Assembly (NCBI GenBank): GCA_020621865.1
Contig: JAHRYW010000002.1
Coordinates: 129,960-193,959 of the forward strand
Reading direction: 5' to 3'
Length of the DNA: 64,000 nt
Origin: Betaproteobacteria bacterium
Lineage (GTDB): Bacteria > Pseudomonadota > Gammaproteobacteria > Burkholderiales > Rhodocyclaceae
Part shown: positions 26,848-34,812 of the stretch, piece by piece
How the letters are laid out: every line of letters begins with the position of its first letter
Numbering within the stretch: the first letter of the stretch is position 1
Program-made: the position numbers and the translations under genes
The notes under the pieces: model-generated
The model's input: only the letters and a program-made list of their open reading frames with translations
What the model was told of the DNA's origin: nothing
Databases searched by the model: none

Positions 26848-28446
26848 TTACGCCATTGCTTCGTACAACGGCAGGGTCAGGAACTCCGGGTAGTCCGGGG
26901 TCAGCGACATCTTGTCGAAGATGACGGCGGCCTGATCGTAGGTGGCGGTGTCCTCGCCCTGGGCGGTGACGGTGGCCTTCACCTTGGCCAGTTCCTCGGC
27001 GATCATCGGGCGGACCATCTCTTCGGTGACCTTGCGGCCGTCGTCGAGGATGCCCTTCGGCGAAACGACCCACTGCCACACTTGCGAGCGGGAGATTTCG
27101 GCGGTGGCGGCGTCTTCCATCAGATTGTGGATGGGCACGCAGCCGTTGCCGGCCAGCCAGCTACCCAGATAGTGGATACCGACGTTGATGTTGTTGCGCA
27201 GGCCTGCTTCGGTGATCGGGGCTTCCGGACGGAAATCGAGCCACTGGGCCGGACCGAAGTTGCCTTCGACCTGCTTTTCCCACTGGTTCGGCTTGTCGCC
27301 GAGGACCTTGACGAATTCTTCCATGGCGATCGGCACCAGGCCCGGGTGAGCCACCCAGCCGCCGTCGAAGCCATCGTTGGCGTCGCGGGTCTTGTCGTGA
27401 CGGATGCCGGCCAAGGCCTTTTCGTTGGCCACCGGGTCGTTCTTGATCGGGATCAGGGCCGACATGCCGCCCATCGCCGGGGCGCCGCGCTTGTGGCAAG
27501 CCTGCACCAGGGCCAGCGCGTAGGAGCGCATGAAGGGCACTTCCATGGTGATGGCGCCGCGCTGTGCCAGGCAGAAGTCCTTGTTCTTCTTGAACTTCTT
27601 GATGCAGGAGAAGATGTAGTCCCAGCGGCCGGCGTTGAGACCGGAGGAGTGGTTGCGCAGTTCGTAGAGGATTTCTTCCATCTCGAAGGTGGCGAGGATG
27701 GTTTCGATCAGCACGGTGGCCTTGATGGTGCCTTGCGGCAGGCCGATGTGGTCCTGGGCCATGACGAAGATGTCGTTCCACAGGCGGGCTTCGAGGTGGC
27801 TTTCCATCTTCGGCAGGTAGTAGAACGGGCCGGCGCCGCGGGCGATCTGCTCCTTGGCGTTGTGGAAGAAGACCACGGCGAAGTCGAAGATGCCGCCGCC
27901 GACGCGCTGACCGTCAACCAGCACGTGCTTTTCATCGAGATGCCAGCCGCGCGGACGGATCTGCAGGGTGGCGATGGTGTCGTTCAGCTTGTATTCCTTG
28001 CCGGCTTCGTTCTTGAACGACAGTTCGCGGCGGATGGCCTTGTACAGGTTGATTTGACCCTGGATCTGGTTGTCCCAGTTCGGCGAGTTGGAATCCTCGA
28101 AGTCGGTCATGTAGGAGTCAGCGCCGGAGTTGAAGGCGTTGATGATCATCTTGGCTTCGACCGGGCCGGTGATTTCGGTGCGGCGACGCTCCAGGGCCTT
28201 GGGCAGCGGGGCGATCTTCCAGTCGCCTTCGCGGATGTGCTTGGTTTCCGGCAGGAAGTCGGGCATTTCGCCGGCATCGATGCGGGCCTGGCGCTCGACG
28301 CGGGCCTTGAGCAGTTCCTGGCGGCGAGCTTCGAAGGCGCGGTGCAGCTTGGCGACCAGTTCGAGGGCTTCGAAAGTCAGGATGGATTCGTAACCCGGCT
28401 TGATGTCGCCGGTGATTTGCACGCCCTGGGGCAGGTTTAGGCTCAT
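26848..28446 (-). CDS. aceB: Malate synthase A
   Basis: Malate synthase A (532 residues) condenses glyoxylate with acetyl-CoA in the second step of the glyoxylate shunt. Recognisable segments are MTDFEDSNSPNWDNQIQGQI with active-site acids, GFDGGWVAHPGLVPIA, and the C-terminal EDAATAEISRSQVWQWV. Length is typical of the A form. It is followed on the same strand by a terminator, and the TSUP transporter gene lies 22 nt upstream, so those two form a likely operon. Confidence 0.96.
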   Translation of the reverse strand: MSLNLPQGVQITGDIKPGYESILTFEALELVAKLHRAFEARRQELLKARVERQARIDAGEMPDFLPETKHIREGDWKIAPLPKALERRRTEITGPVEAKMIINAFNSGADSYMTDFEDSNSPNWDNQIQGQINLYKAIRRELSFKNEAGKEYKLNDTIATLQIRPRGWHLDEKHVLVDGQRVGGGIFDFAVVFFHNAKEQIARGAGPFYYLPKMESHLEARLWNDIFVMAQDHIGLPQGTIKATVLIETILATFEMEEILYELRNHSSGLNAGRWDYIFSCIKKFKKNKDFCLAQRGAITMEVPFMRSYALALVQACHKRGAPAMGGMSALIPIKNDPVANEKALAGIRHDKTRDANDGFDGGWVAHPGLVPIAMEEFVKVLGDKPNQWEKQVEGNFGPAQWLDFRPEAPITEAGLRNNINVGIHYLGSWLAGNGCVPIHNLMEDAATAEISRSQVWQWVVSPKGILDDGRKVTEEMVRPMIAEELAKVKATVTAQGEDTATYDQAAVIFDKMSLTPDYPEFLTLPLYEAMA

Positions 28447-28468
28447 GGAAGACTCCTTGGATTAAGGG

Positions 28469-29251
28469 TTAAGCGTAGGTTTTGAAAAAATAGATGATGG
28501 TCAGGCTGGCGCCGACGGCGATGACCAGCCGCTTCAGCCAGATGGCGGGCAGGCGGCGGGCGACCGAGGCGCCGGCATAGCCGCCGGCCATGGCGGTGAT
28601 CAGCATGACGGTGGTGTGCGGCCAGCTGACGGCGCCAGCGATGATGAAGGTCGTCGATGACACAAAATAGTTGATGCCCGAGGTCAGGTTCTTCAGTGCG
28701 TTGATTTCCTGGATGTCCTCGAAGCCCTGGATGGACAGCGCGGCGAGCGTCAGGATGCCCATACCGGCACCAAAAAAACCGCCGTAGATGGCGACGATGA
28801 GCTGGAAGAGGGCGCCGCCCGGGCCGCCAGGGTTGCGCACGTCAACGTTGCCGCCCAGCTTGCCCTTGGCCCATTTGATCAGGCGCGAGAACTGGCTGCT
28901 GAAGGCGAACAGCGCGGTGGCCACGAGCAGCAGCCAGGGAATCAGGCGCGAGAAGGATTCGTTGCTGGTAGCGAGCAGCAGCAGCCCGCCGGCAATGCCG
29001 CCAAGCAGCGAAACGATGATCAGCAGCAGCGCCCACTTGCCATGGCGCAGGGCTTCGCGGCGATAGGCCCAGGCGCTGACCAGGCTGGCTGGGCAGAGGC
29101 CGACGGTATTGCTGGCATTGGCCATGACCGGCGGCACACCGGCCGCGAGCAGGGCGGGAAACGAGAAAAAGGTACCGCCGCCGGCAATGGCGTTCATGCC
29201 GCCGGCGAGGAAAGCGCCGGCACCGACGAGGAGCAATTCGGTGGTTTGCAT
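28469..29251 (-). CDS. TSUP-family (TauE/SafE) membrane transporter
   Basis: A 260-residue integral membrane protein with about seven to eight helices. It shows the TSUP pattern GAGAFLAGGMNAIAGGGTFF near the N-terminus and its repeat IYGGFFGAGMGILTL near residue 160. The family exports sulfite, sulfonates or organic anions. Its position directly upstream of aceB suggests an organic-acid substrate, but this is an inference. It is divergent from the LysR-type regulator gene. Confidence 0.85.
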   Translation of the reverse strand: MQTTELLLVGAGAFLAGGMNAIAGGGTFFSFPALLAAGVPPVMANASNTVGLCPASLVSAWAYRREALRHGKWALLLIIVSLLGGIAGGLLLLATSNESFSRLIPWLLLVATALFAFSSQFSRLIKWAKGKLGGNVDVRNPGGPGGALFQLIVAIYGGFFGAGMGILTLAALSIQGFEDIQEINALKNLTSGINYFVSSTTFIIAGAVSWPHTTVMLITAMAGGYAGASVARRLPAIWLKRLVIAVGASLTIIYFFKTYA

Positions 29252-29362
29252 TGTTGACGGCCTGAATGGTGTGAAGATTGGATGAGTTGGATTCTATTAT
29301 TACTTCGGAGATAAAATAAGCCGGTATTTCGGCGAAGATTCTTTTACTCCAGGTATAAAATC

Positions 29363-30265
29363 ATGTCTTCCTTCAAGCAGATCACGGCTTTTGTGAATGT
29401 CGCGACGCGTGGCAGTTTGTCAGCAGCCGCCCGGCTGGAGGGGGTGACGCCGGCGATCATTGGCCGGCGCCTGGATGCCCTGGAGGCCAGGCTAGGCGTT
29501 CGTTTGATGCTGAGGACCACGCGCAAGCTGACGCTGACCTTTGAAGGTCAGGCCTTTCTGGAAGATTGCCAGAAGGTGCTCAACGATCTGGCCAATGCCG
29601 AGGCCGCCGTTTCGTTGGGCGGTGTCAGGGCCAGCGGCCAGTTGCGCGTTTCGGCGCCGTCCGGCTTTGGGCGGCGGCATGTCGCGCCGCTGGTTGGCGA
29701 GTTCATGCAGGCCAATCCGGAAGTGACGGTCAATCTCGATCTCAGCGACCGTCTGGTTGATTTGCTCAACGAGAACATCGACTGCGCCATCCGTATCGGC
29801 GAATTGACCGATTCCAGCCTGGTCAGCGTCCGCCTTGGCGAAATGCGGCGCATGGTGGTGGCCAGCCCGGCCTATCTCGTGGCTTGTGGCGTACCGCGCG
29901 AGCCGGCCGATCTGGCGCAACACAATTGCCTGTCGCTCGGCCAGCAGCGCGGCTGGGTGTTTCGCGATCCGGTCTCCGGCGCGGTCGATACCATCAAGGT
30001 CGGCGGCACTTTCGAGTGCAACGACGGCGCCGTTCTGCACGAATGGGCGCTGGCCGGTCGCGGCCTGGCCTGGCGCTCGCTGTGGGAGGTCGGCCAGGAT
30101 CTGAAGGAAGGCACGCTGACCTCGGTGCTCGACGCCTGGCAGGCGCCGCCGATGGGCATTTACGCAGTTTTCCCGCAGCGCCGCCATCTGCCGCTTCGGG
30201 TCCGGCTGTTCATCGACCTGCTCAAGGAAACCTACAGTCGGCCGAGCTACTGGGAGCTGCGCTAA
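29363..30265 (+). CDS. LysR-family transcriptional regulator
   Basis: A 300-residue LysR-type regulator. The helix-turn-helix lies at about residues 2-60 (FKQITAFVNVATRGSLSAAA, VTPAIIGRRLDALEARLGVR), followed by a substrate-binding domain (GQLRVSAPSGFGRRHVAPLV). It is divergent from the TSUP-aceB pair with a 111-nt AT-rich gap, the usual arrangement for a LysR regulator and its target. Control of TSUP-aceB, and perhaps of aceA downstream, is therefore likely but inferred. Confidence 0.9.
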   Translation: MSSFKQITAFVNVATRGSLSAAARLEGVTPAIIGRRLDALEARLGVRLMLRTTRKLTLTFEGQAFLEDCQKVLNDLANAEAAVSLGGVRASGQLRVSAPSGFGRRHVAPLVGEFMQANPEVTVNLDLSDRLVDLLNENIDCAIRIGELTDSSLVSVRLGEMRRMVVASPAYLVACGVPREPADLAQHNCLSLGQQRGWVFRDPVSGAVDTIKVGGTFECNDGAVLHEWALAGRGLAWRSLWEVGQDLKEGTLTSVLDAWQAPPMGIYAVFPQRRHLPLRVRLFIDLLKETYSRPSYWELR

Positions 30266-30268
30266 GCC

Positions 30269-30621
30269 ATGAAAACGCCCGTCTTTCGCGCTCTCGGCCT
30301 TGTTTCGGTGGGGCTCGGCCTGGTCGGTGTCGTGTGCCCCTGTTGCCGACGACACCCTTCCTGATCCTCGCAGCCTATTTCTTCGCCCGCTCGCACCCGG
30401 AATGGGAGGCGAAGCTGCTGGCGCATCCGAAAGTCGGCCCGGCCATCCTCGCCTGGCGTGATCATCGGGCGATTCCCAATGTTGCCAAGCGAACGGCGAC
30501 GGTGTTGATGGCGATCAGCGTGGTCGGTGGTTGGCTCAGCCTGCCCGATCCCTGGCGCTACCTGCCTTTGCTCGTTGCGCTGTTGGTGCTCGGCTGGATG
30601 TGGTCCCGACCGTCGGTTTGA
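30269..30621 (+). pseudogene. DUF454 (YbaN-like) membrane protein gene with frameshift
   Basis: An ATG at 30269 opens a frame encoding MKTPVFRALGLVSVGLGLVG, which ends at a stop after 31 codons. The +1-shifted frame continues the family sequence as PLLPTTPFLILAAYFFARSH and runs to 30621. Restoring one base near 30335-30342 would give a normal DUF454 inner-membrane protein of about 117 residues. Either the gene is inactivated by a one-base deletion or the sequence has an error. It follows the LysR gene by 3 nt. Confidence 0.75.
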
Positions 30622-30644
30622 GCACGTGCCTTCGGCGAGAGGGC

Positions 30645-30687
30645 AAATGCTACGGTCGGCCGAAAATTTCGGCCAAAAATGAAAAAG
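30645..30687 (+). repeat. Dispersed bipartite repeat, copy 8
   Basis: AAATGCTACGGTCGGC, a 10-nt spacer (CGAAAATTTC), then GGCCAAAAATG. It lies 23 nt after the DUF454 stop and directly abuts the aceA terminator stem. Confidence 0.85.
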
Positions 30688-30711
30688 GCCAGCACCTTGT
30701 GAGTGCTGGCC
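30682..30711 (-). terminator. Intrinsic terminator after aceA
   Basis: On the minus strand a 9-bp stem GGCCAGCAC / GTGCTGGCC with a 7-nt loop is followed by five T residues, about 40 nt after the aceA stop. Confidence 0.82.
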
Positions 30712-30750
30712 TCTTGCCGCCGGATAAGGCGGCGCTAAAGCGGTCGCTTC

Positions 30751-32049
30751 TTAGTGGAACTGTTCTTCTTCGGTCGAGCCGGTCAGCGCGGTAACGGAGG
30801 ACTTGCCGCCCTGGATCACGGTGGTGACGTCGTCGAAGTAGCCGGTACCGACTTCTTGCTGGTGCGAAACGAAGGTGTAGCCACGGTCGCGGGCAGCGAA
30901 TTCCGGCTCCTGAACCTTCTCGACGTAGGCCGACATGCCGCGCTTGGCGTAGTCTTGGGCCAGGTCGAACATGTTGTACCACATGGAGTGGATGCCAGCC
31001 AGGGTGATGAACTGGTACTTGTAGCCCATGGCGCCCAGTTCCTTCTGGAACTTGGCGATGGTGGCGTCGTCGAGGTTCTTCTTCCAGTTGAAGGACGGCG
31101 AGCAGTTGTAGGCCAGCATCTTGCCCGGGTGAACCTTATGCACGGCTTCGGCGAACTTGCGGGCGTATTCCAGATCCGGCGTGCCGGTTTCGCACCACAC
31201 CAGGTCGGCGTACTCGGCGTAGGCGATGGCGCGGGAGATGGCTTGGTCCAGGCCCTTGCGGGTCTTGTAGAAGCCTTCGGCGGTGCGCTCGCCGGTCAGG
31301 AACGGCTTGTCGTTTTCGTCGTAGTCGGAGGTCAGCAGGTCAGCTGCTTCAGCATCGGTACGGGCGATAACCAGGGTCGGCACGCCGTAGACGTCGGCTG
31401 CCATACGGGCAGCGATCAGCTTTTGCACGGCTTCGGTGGTCGGAACCAGAACCTTGCCGCCCATGTGGCCGCACTTCTTGACGGAAGCCAGCTGGTCTTC
31501 CCAGTGCACGCCGGCAGCGCCAGCGCGGATCATGGCCTTCATCAGTTCGTAGGCGTTCAGCACGCCGCCGAAACCGGCTTCAGCGTCAGCCACGATCGGC
31601 AGGTGGTATTCAACGTGAGCGGCATCGCCCTTGTTGATGTTCTTGGACCACTGGATTTCGTCAGCGCGGTTGAAGGCGTTGTTGATGCGCTCGACAACCT
31701 TCGGCACGGAGTCAACCGGGTACAGGGACTGGTCCGGGTACATGGCGGCGTACTCGTTGTTGTCGGCAGCAACTTGCCAGCCAGACAGGTAGATGGCCTT
31801 GATGCCGGCCTTGGCTTGCTGAACGGCTTGGCCGCCGGTCAGGGCGCCCAGGCAGTTGACGTACGGTTCGTTGTTAACCAGATCCCACAGCTTTTCGGCG
31901 CCGCGACGGGCCAGGGTGTGTTCGACCTGGAAAGAACCGCGCAGACGGACGACGTCAGCAGCGGAGTAACCGCGCTTGATGCCTTTCCAGCGGGGGTTTT
32001 CAGCCCAGTCTTTTTCGAGGGCGGCGATTTGCTGTTCGCGAGTGCTCAT
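30751..32049 (-). CDS. aceA: Isocitrate lyase
   Basis: Isocitrate lyase (432 residues) splits isocitrate into succinate and glyoxylate, the committed step of the shunt. The catalytic signature [13 protein letters not shown] is intact (Cys about residue 193), with [12 protein letters not shown] and [12 protein letters not shown] also present. The ATG at 32049 has AGGA about 9 nt upstream. It stands alone, with a terminator downstream and a good promoter with adjacent palindromes upstream, pointing to its own regulation. Confidence 0.96.
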   Translation of the reverse strand: MSTREQQIAALEKDWAENPRWKGIKRGYSAADVVRLRGSFQVEHTLARRGAEKLWDLVNNEPYVNCLGALTGGQAVQQAKAGIKAIYLSGWQVAADNNEYAAMYPDQSLYPVDSVPKVVERINNAFNRADEIQWSKNINKGDAAHVEYHLPIVADAEAGFGGVLNAYELMKAMIRAGAAGVHWEDQLASVKKCGHMGGKVLVPTTEAVQKLIAARMAADVYGVPTLVIARTDAEAADLLTSDYDENDKPFLTGERTAEGFYKTRKGLDQAISRAIAYAEYADLVWCETGTPDLEYARKFAEAVHKVHPGKMLAYNCSPSFNWKKNLDDATIAKFQKELGAMGYKYQFITLAGIHSMWYNMFDLAQDYAKRGMSAYVEKVQEPEFAARDRGYTFVSHQQEVGTGYFDDVTTVIQGGKSSVTALTGSTEEEQFH

Positions 32050-32127
32050 GTGAATTCCTCAGGAGATGTGGTTCGGGGAAATAACGGCGTTGCGCCGGAT
32101 ACTCCGGGTGCAGCGTCGATGGGGGAA

Positions 32128-32156
32128 AGTATAGAGTTTTTTTTGCGGGGCAGCAA
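32128..32156 (-). promoter_or_regulatory. Sigma-70-type promoter of aceA
   Basis: On the minus strand, -35 TTGCTG and -10 TATACT are separated by 17 nt. The -10 box is about 80 nt before the aceA start codon. Five of six -10 bases match consensus. Confidence 0.65.
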
Positions 32157-32158
32157 TA

Positions 32159-32172
32159 GTCTTATATAAGAC
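32159..32172. promoter_or_regulatory. Palindrome next to the aceA -35 box
   Basis: A perfect 14-bp palindrome GTCTTATATAAGAC lies 2 nt upstream of the -35 hexamer, and a half site ATAAGAC repeats at 32173-32179. The position fits an activator site. The protein is unknown. Confidence 0.5.
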
Positions 32173-32217
32173 ATAAGACGATATTATTTTAATTTAAAAC
32201 AATGGGTTGGGCGCTGT

Positions 32218-32234
32218 ATTTCACGATGTGAAAT
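32218..32234. promoter_or_regulatory. Inverted repeat between aceA and the chemoreceptor gene
   Basis: ATTTCAC-GAT-GTGAAAT, a perfect 7-bp inverted repeat with a 3-nt centre, lies about 60 nt upstream of the aceA -35 box. The 330-nt gap (32050-32379) otherwise holds only AT-rich sequence and the aceA promoter. Confidence 0.45.
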
Positions 32235-32379
32235 ATTATTCGCGTTGATGAAATGCGATGCAGCATTATGCCGGTTCGGATGGCATCCGGGTGGGTAGCG
32301 CCGACTGGGATTTTCCGACTTGACGACAGGGAAGAAGGGGTATTGAATTCAGCAAATTTTGTATTTTCTGGCGGTAAAA

Positions 32380-34176
32380 ATGGAAATATTGAAACGGCTA
32401 TACGATTGGAACGAGCGGACTTTCTGGAACTCGTTGACCAAGAAACTGATGAGTTTCCTGCTGCTGTTTTTTGTCGATCTGGCTTATCTCGGGGTCTATT
32501 TCCAGCAGAAGCGGATGGTGGCCGAGGAAATGGGCAAGGCGGGGATCAGTGCCGAAGCCCTGCAGCGCATCTCGGAGAGCATGGATCACGGTCTGGTATT
32601 GATGATCGGCCTGACCGTCGTGGCGCTGTGCTGGAATCTGCTGCAAATTCTCTACATCCGCTATCTGATCCTGCGTCCGATCCGCATGATTGCCACGATC
32701 TTCGACGAAATCGGGCGCGGCGAGGGCGATTTCTCGCGCAACCTGCCGACCATCACCCACGACGAACTGCGCACCCTGGCCGAGGCCTACAACCGCTTCG
32801 CCGACAAGATGCGCGAGATCATCAGCGAGGTACGCAAGATGAGCGTCAACATCGCCCGCGAGGCGGTGGTCGTCAAGAAGACCGTCTCCTCGACGGCGTT
32901 GCGGGCCAGCCGGCAGGGCGAAATCGCCAACGTGGTGTTCGGTTCGAGCGGCGAGGCGATCCAGGCGATTCAGGAAGTGTCGAATTCGACCGAGCTGATT
33001 TCGCATTCGACCGACGCCAATCTGGCGACGGCGCGAGCGTCGCTCAACGAGATGCATGAAATTGTCAGCAAGGTCCATCTGGTCAGCGACAAGCTGACGA
33101 CCTTCAACGAAACCGTTGATCATCTCGCCCAACGCTCCGACAGCATCCGCAAGATAGCCGGGCTGATCAAGGACATCGCCGACCAGACCAATCTGCTCGC
33201 CCTGAACGCGGCTATCGAGGCGGCACGGGCTGGCGAGATGGGCCGTGGATTCGCCGTGGTCGCCGACGAGGTGCGCAAGCTGGCCGAGCGAGTCAACGTC
33301 GCGACGCAGGAGATCAACGACAACATCGGCAGCATGATTTCCCTGGTCCGCGAAACGCAGAATGAAAACGAGGTCATCAACCATGACATCCAGCAGACGC
33401 GCCAGGTCGTCGAGCGCTCGTCTGGTGAGTTCCAGCGCATGGTTGGCGATTTCGAGCGGACCGGCGACCAGCTGACGCAGATTGCTGCGGCCATGGAGCA
33501 ACTGACGGCGACCAACGGGCAGGTGCACGAAGCTGTGGCGCAGGTGCACGGACTGTCGCTGGAAGTCACCGGCAGCATGAAGTCGTCCGAGCAGTCCACG
33601 CAGACCTTGAGCCAGGCGACCGAAAGCGTCCAGGAACTCGTTTCGCGCTTCAAGATCGGCCGCGGGTCCTTCGATTACAACGTGGACGAAGCACGCCACT
33701 TCCGCGATACGATCCAGCAGCGCCTGGCAGAACTGGCTAAATCGGGCGTCGATATCTGGGATCAGAACTACCGCCCGATGCCAGGCACCAATCCGCAGAA
33801 ATACGAGGTCAGCTATTGCAGCGCCTTCGAGCAGAACATCCAGCCAATTCTCGAGAGCGCCTTGCAGGCACTCAAGGGCGGGGTCTATACGCTGATCATC
33901 GACACGCGCGGCTATGGCGCCATCCACAACCGCAAATATTCGAACCCGCTGACCGGCAATTACGAGAAGGATCTGGTCGGCAACCGCACCCGGCGCATCT
34001 GGGACGACGTGACCGGCCAGCGTGGCGCCAAGAACACGCTGCCCTTGCTGGTCCAGACCTATGCCCGCGATACCGGCGAAATCCTCTCCGAAATCAACTT
34101 GCCGCTGATGGTTGATGGCCGCCACTGGGGGGCCATTCGGGTTGGCTGCGACAGTGCGGTGCTGCTCGAAGGCTGA
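32380..34176 (+). CDS. Methyl-accepting chemotaxis protein with C-terminal sensory domain
   Basis: A 598-residue chemoreceptor. Membrane helices at about 22-41 and 72-94 enclose a periplasmic loop of only about 30 residues, too short for a normal ligand domain. A HAMP region and a coiled-coil signalling domain follow, with the conserved tip [20 protein letters not shown] near residues 271-290. After the signalling domain comes an extra region of about 165 residues (435-598), probably a cytoplasmic PAS/Cache-like sensor. I use the ATG at 32380. Sensing is thus probably cytoplasmic. Confidence 0.88.
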   Translation: MEILKRLYDWNERTFWNSLTKKLMSFLLLFFVDLAYLGVYFQQKRMVAEEMGKAGISAEALQRISESMDHGLVLMIGLTVVALCWNLLQILYIRYLILRPIRMIATIFDEIGRGEGDFSRNLPTITHDELRTLAEAYNRFADKMREIISEVRKMSVNIAREAVVVKKTVSSTALRASRQGEIANVVFGSSGEAIQAIQEVSNSTELISHSTDANLATARASLNEMHEIVSKVHLVSDKLTTFNETVDHLAQRSDSIRKIAGLIKDIADQTNLLALNAAIEAARAGEMGRGFAVVADEVRKLAERVNVATQEINDNIGSMISLVRETQNENEVINHDIQQTRQVVERSSGEFQRMVGDFERTGDQLTQIAAAMEQLTATNGQVHEAVAQVHGLSLEVTGSMKSSEQSTQTLSQATESVQELVSRFKIGRGSFDYNVDEARHFRDTIQQRLAELAKSGVDIWDQNYRPMPGTNPQKYEVSYCSAFEQNIQPILESALQALKGGVYTLIIDTRGYGAIHNRKYSNPLTGNYEKDLVGNRTRRIWDDVTGQRGAKNTLPLLVQTYARDTGEILSEINLPLMVDGRHWGAIRVGCDSAVLLEG

Positions 34177-34192
34177 GGTTTCGGCCGACCGG

Positions 34193-34235
34193 GAATGCTA
34201 CGGTCGGCCCCAAAAAATGCCCAAAACCGGGATTT
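34193..34235 (+). repeat. Dispersed bipartite repeat, copy 9
   Basis: GAATGCTACGGTCGGC, a 10-nt spacer (CCCAAAAAAT), then GCCCAAAAC. It starts 17 nt after the chemoreceptor stop. Preceding bases GGCCGACCG (34183-34191) pair with CGGTCGGCC (34201-34209) to form a 9-bp hairpin, and its right end merges with the terminator. Confidence 0.8.
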
Positions 34236-34250
34236 TCATCCCGGTTTTTT
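34225..34250. terminator. Bidirectional terminator between chemoreceptor gene and rraA
   Basis: A 9-bp stem AACCGGGAT / ATCCCGGTT with a TTTC loop, followed by T residues on the plus strand. The A residues at the left would give a T run for rraA on the minus strand. Confidence 0.8.
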
Positions 34251-34747
34251 TACGACTGGACCAGCGGCTTGCTTGAGACCAGCACGCCATCCTCGTCGGC
34301 GTACAGCCATTCGCCCGGGTTAAAAGTGACGCCACCGAAGGTGACGGCCACATTCTTGTCGCCGACGCCCTTCTTCAGTGTTTTTTGCGGATGCGTGTTG
34401 AGCGCCCGGACCCCGATGTCGATGCCGTTGATGTCGCCCGAGTCGCGGATGCAGCCATAGACGACCACGCCGTTCCAGCCGTTCTTGGCGGCCAGGATGG
34501 CCAGCTGGTCGCCGACCAGTGCGCAGCGCAGCGATCCGCCACCGTCGATGACCAGCACCTTGCCTTTGCCGTCTTCACCGAAGACTTCGCGGACCAGCGA
34601 GTTGTCCTCGAAGATTTTCAGCGTGACGATCTGGCCGGAAAAGCTGGTCCGGCCGCCGTAGCGCTGGAACATCGGGGCGACGACGCGGACGGTCTTGCCC
34701 AGTTCGGATTCGAATTCATCGCACAGATCAGGGGTCTTGAAGCTCAT
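34250..34747 (-). CDS. rraA: RraA-family protein
   Basis: A 165-residue protein of the RraA/HMG aldolase family. The segments [20 protein letters not shown] and [19 protein letters not shown] are typical, as are [20 protein letters not shown] and the C-terminal [15 protein letters not shown]. RraA binds and inhibits RNase E in E. coli, while related proteins are divalent-metal aldolases; sequence alone cannot separate these. It stands alone, 66 nt downstream of clpA, with a terminator on each side. Confidence 0.88.
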   Translation of the reverse strand: MSFKTPDLCDEFESELGKTVRVVAPMFQRYGGRTSFSGQIVTLKIFEDNSLVREVFGEDGKGKVLVIDGGGSLRCALVGDQLAILAAKNGWNGVVVYGCIRDSGDINGIDIGVRALNTHPQKTLKKGVGDKNVAVTFGGVTFNPGEWLYADEDGVLVSSKPLVQS

Positions 34748-34764
34748 GGAAAAATCCTCGAAAT

Positions 34765-34793
34765 AAAAAAGCCGTGCAATGTTGCACGGCTTT
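34765..34793 (-). terminator. Intrinsic terminator after clpA
   Basis: On the minus strand an 11-bp stem AAAGCCGTGCA / TGCACGGCTTT with a 4-nt loop runs into a T run. It lies between the clpA stop and the rraA start. Confidence 0.85.
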
Positions 34794-34812
34794 CGGGGTG
34801 GATGGCAATCGT

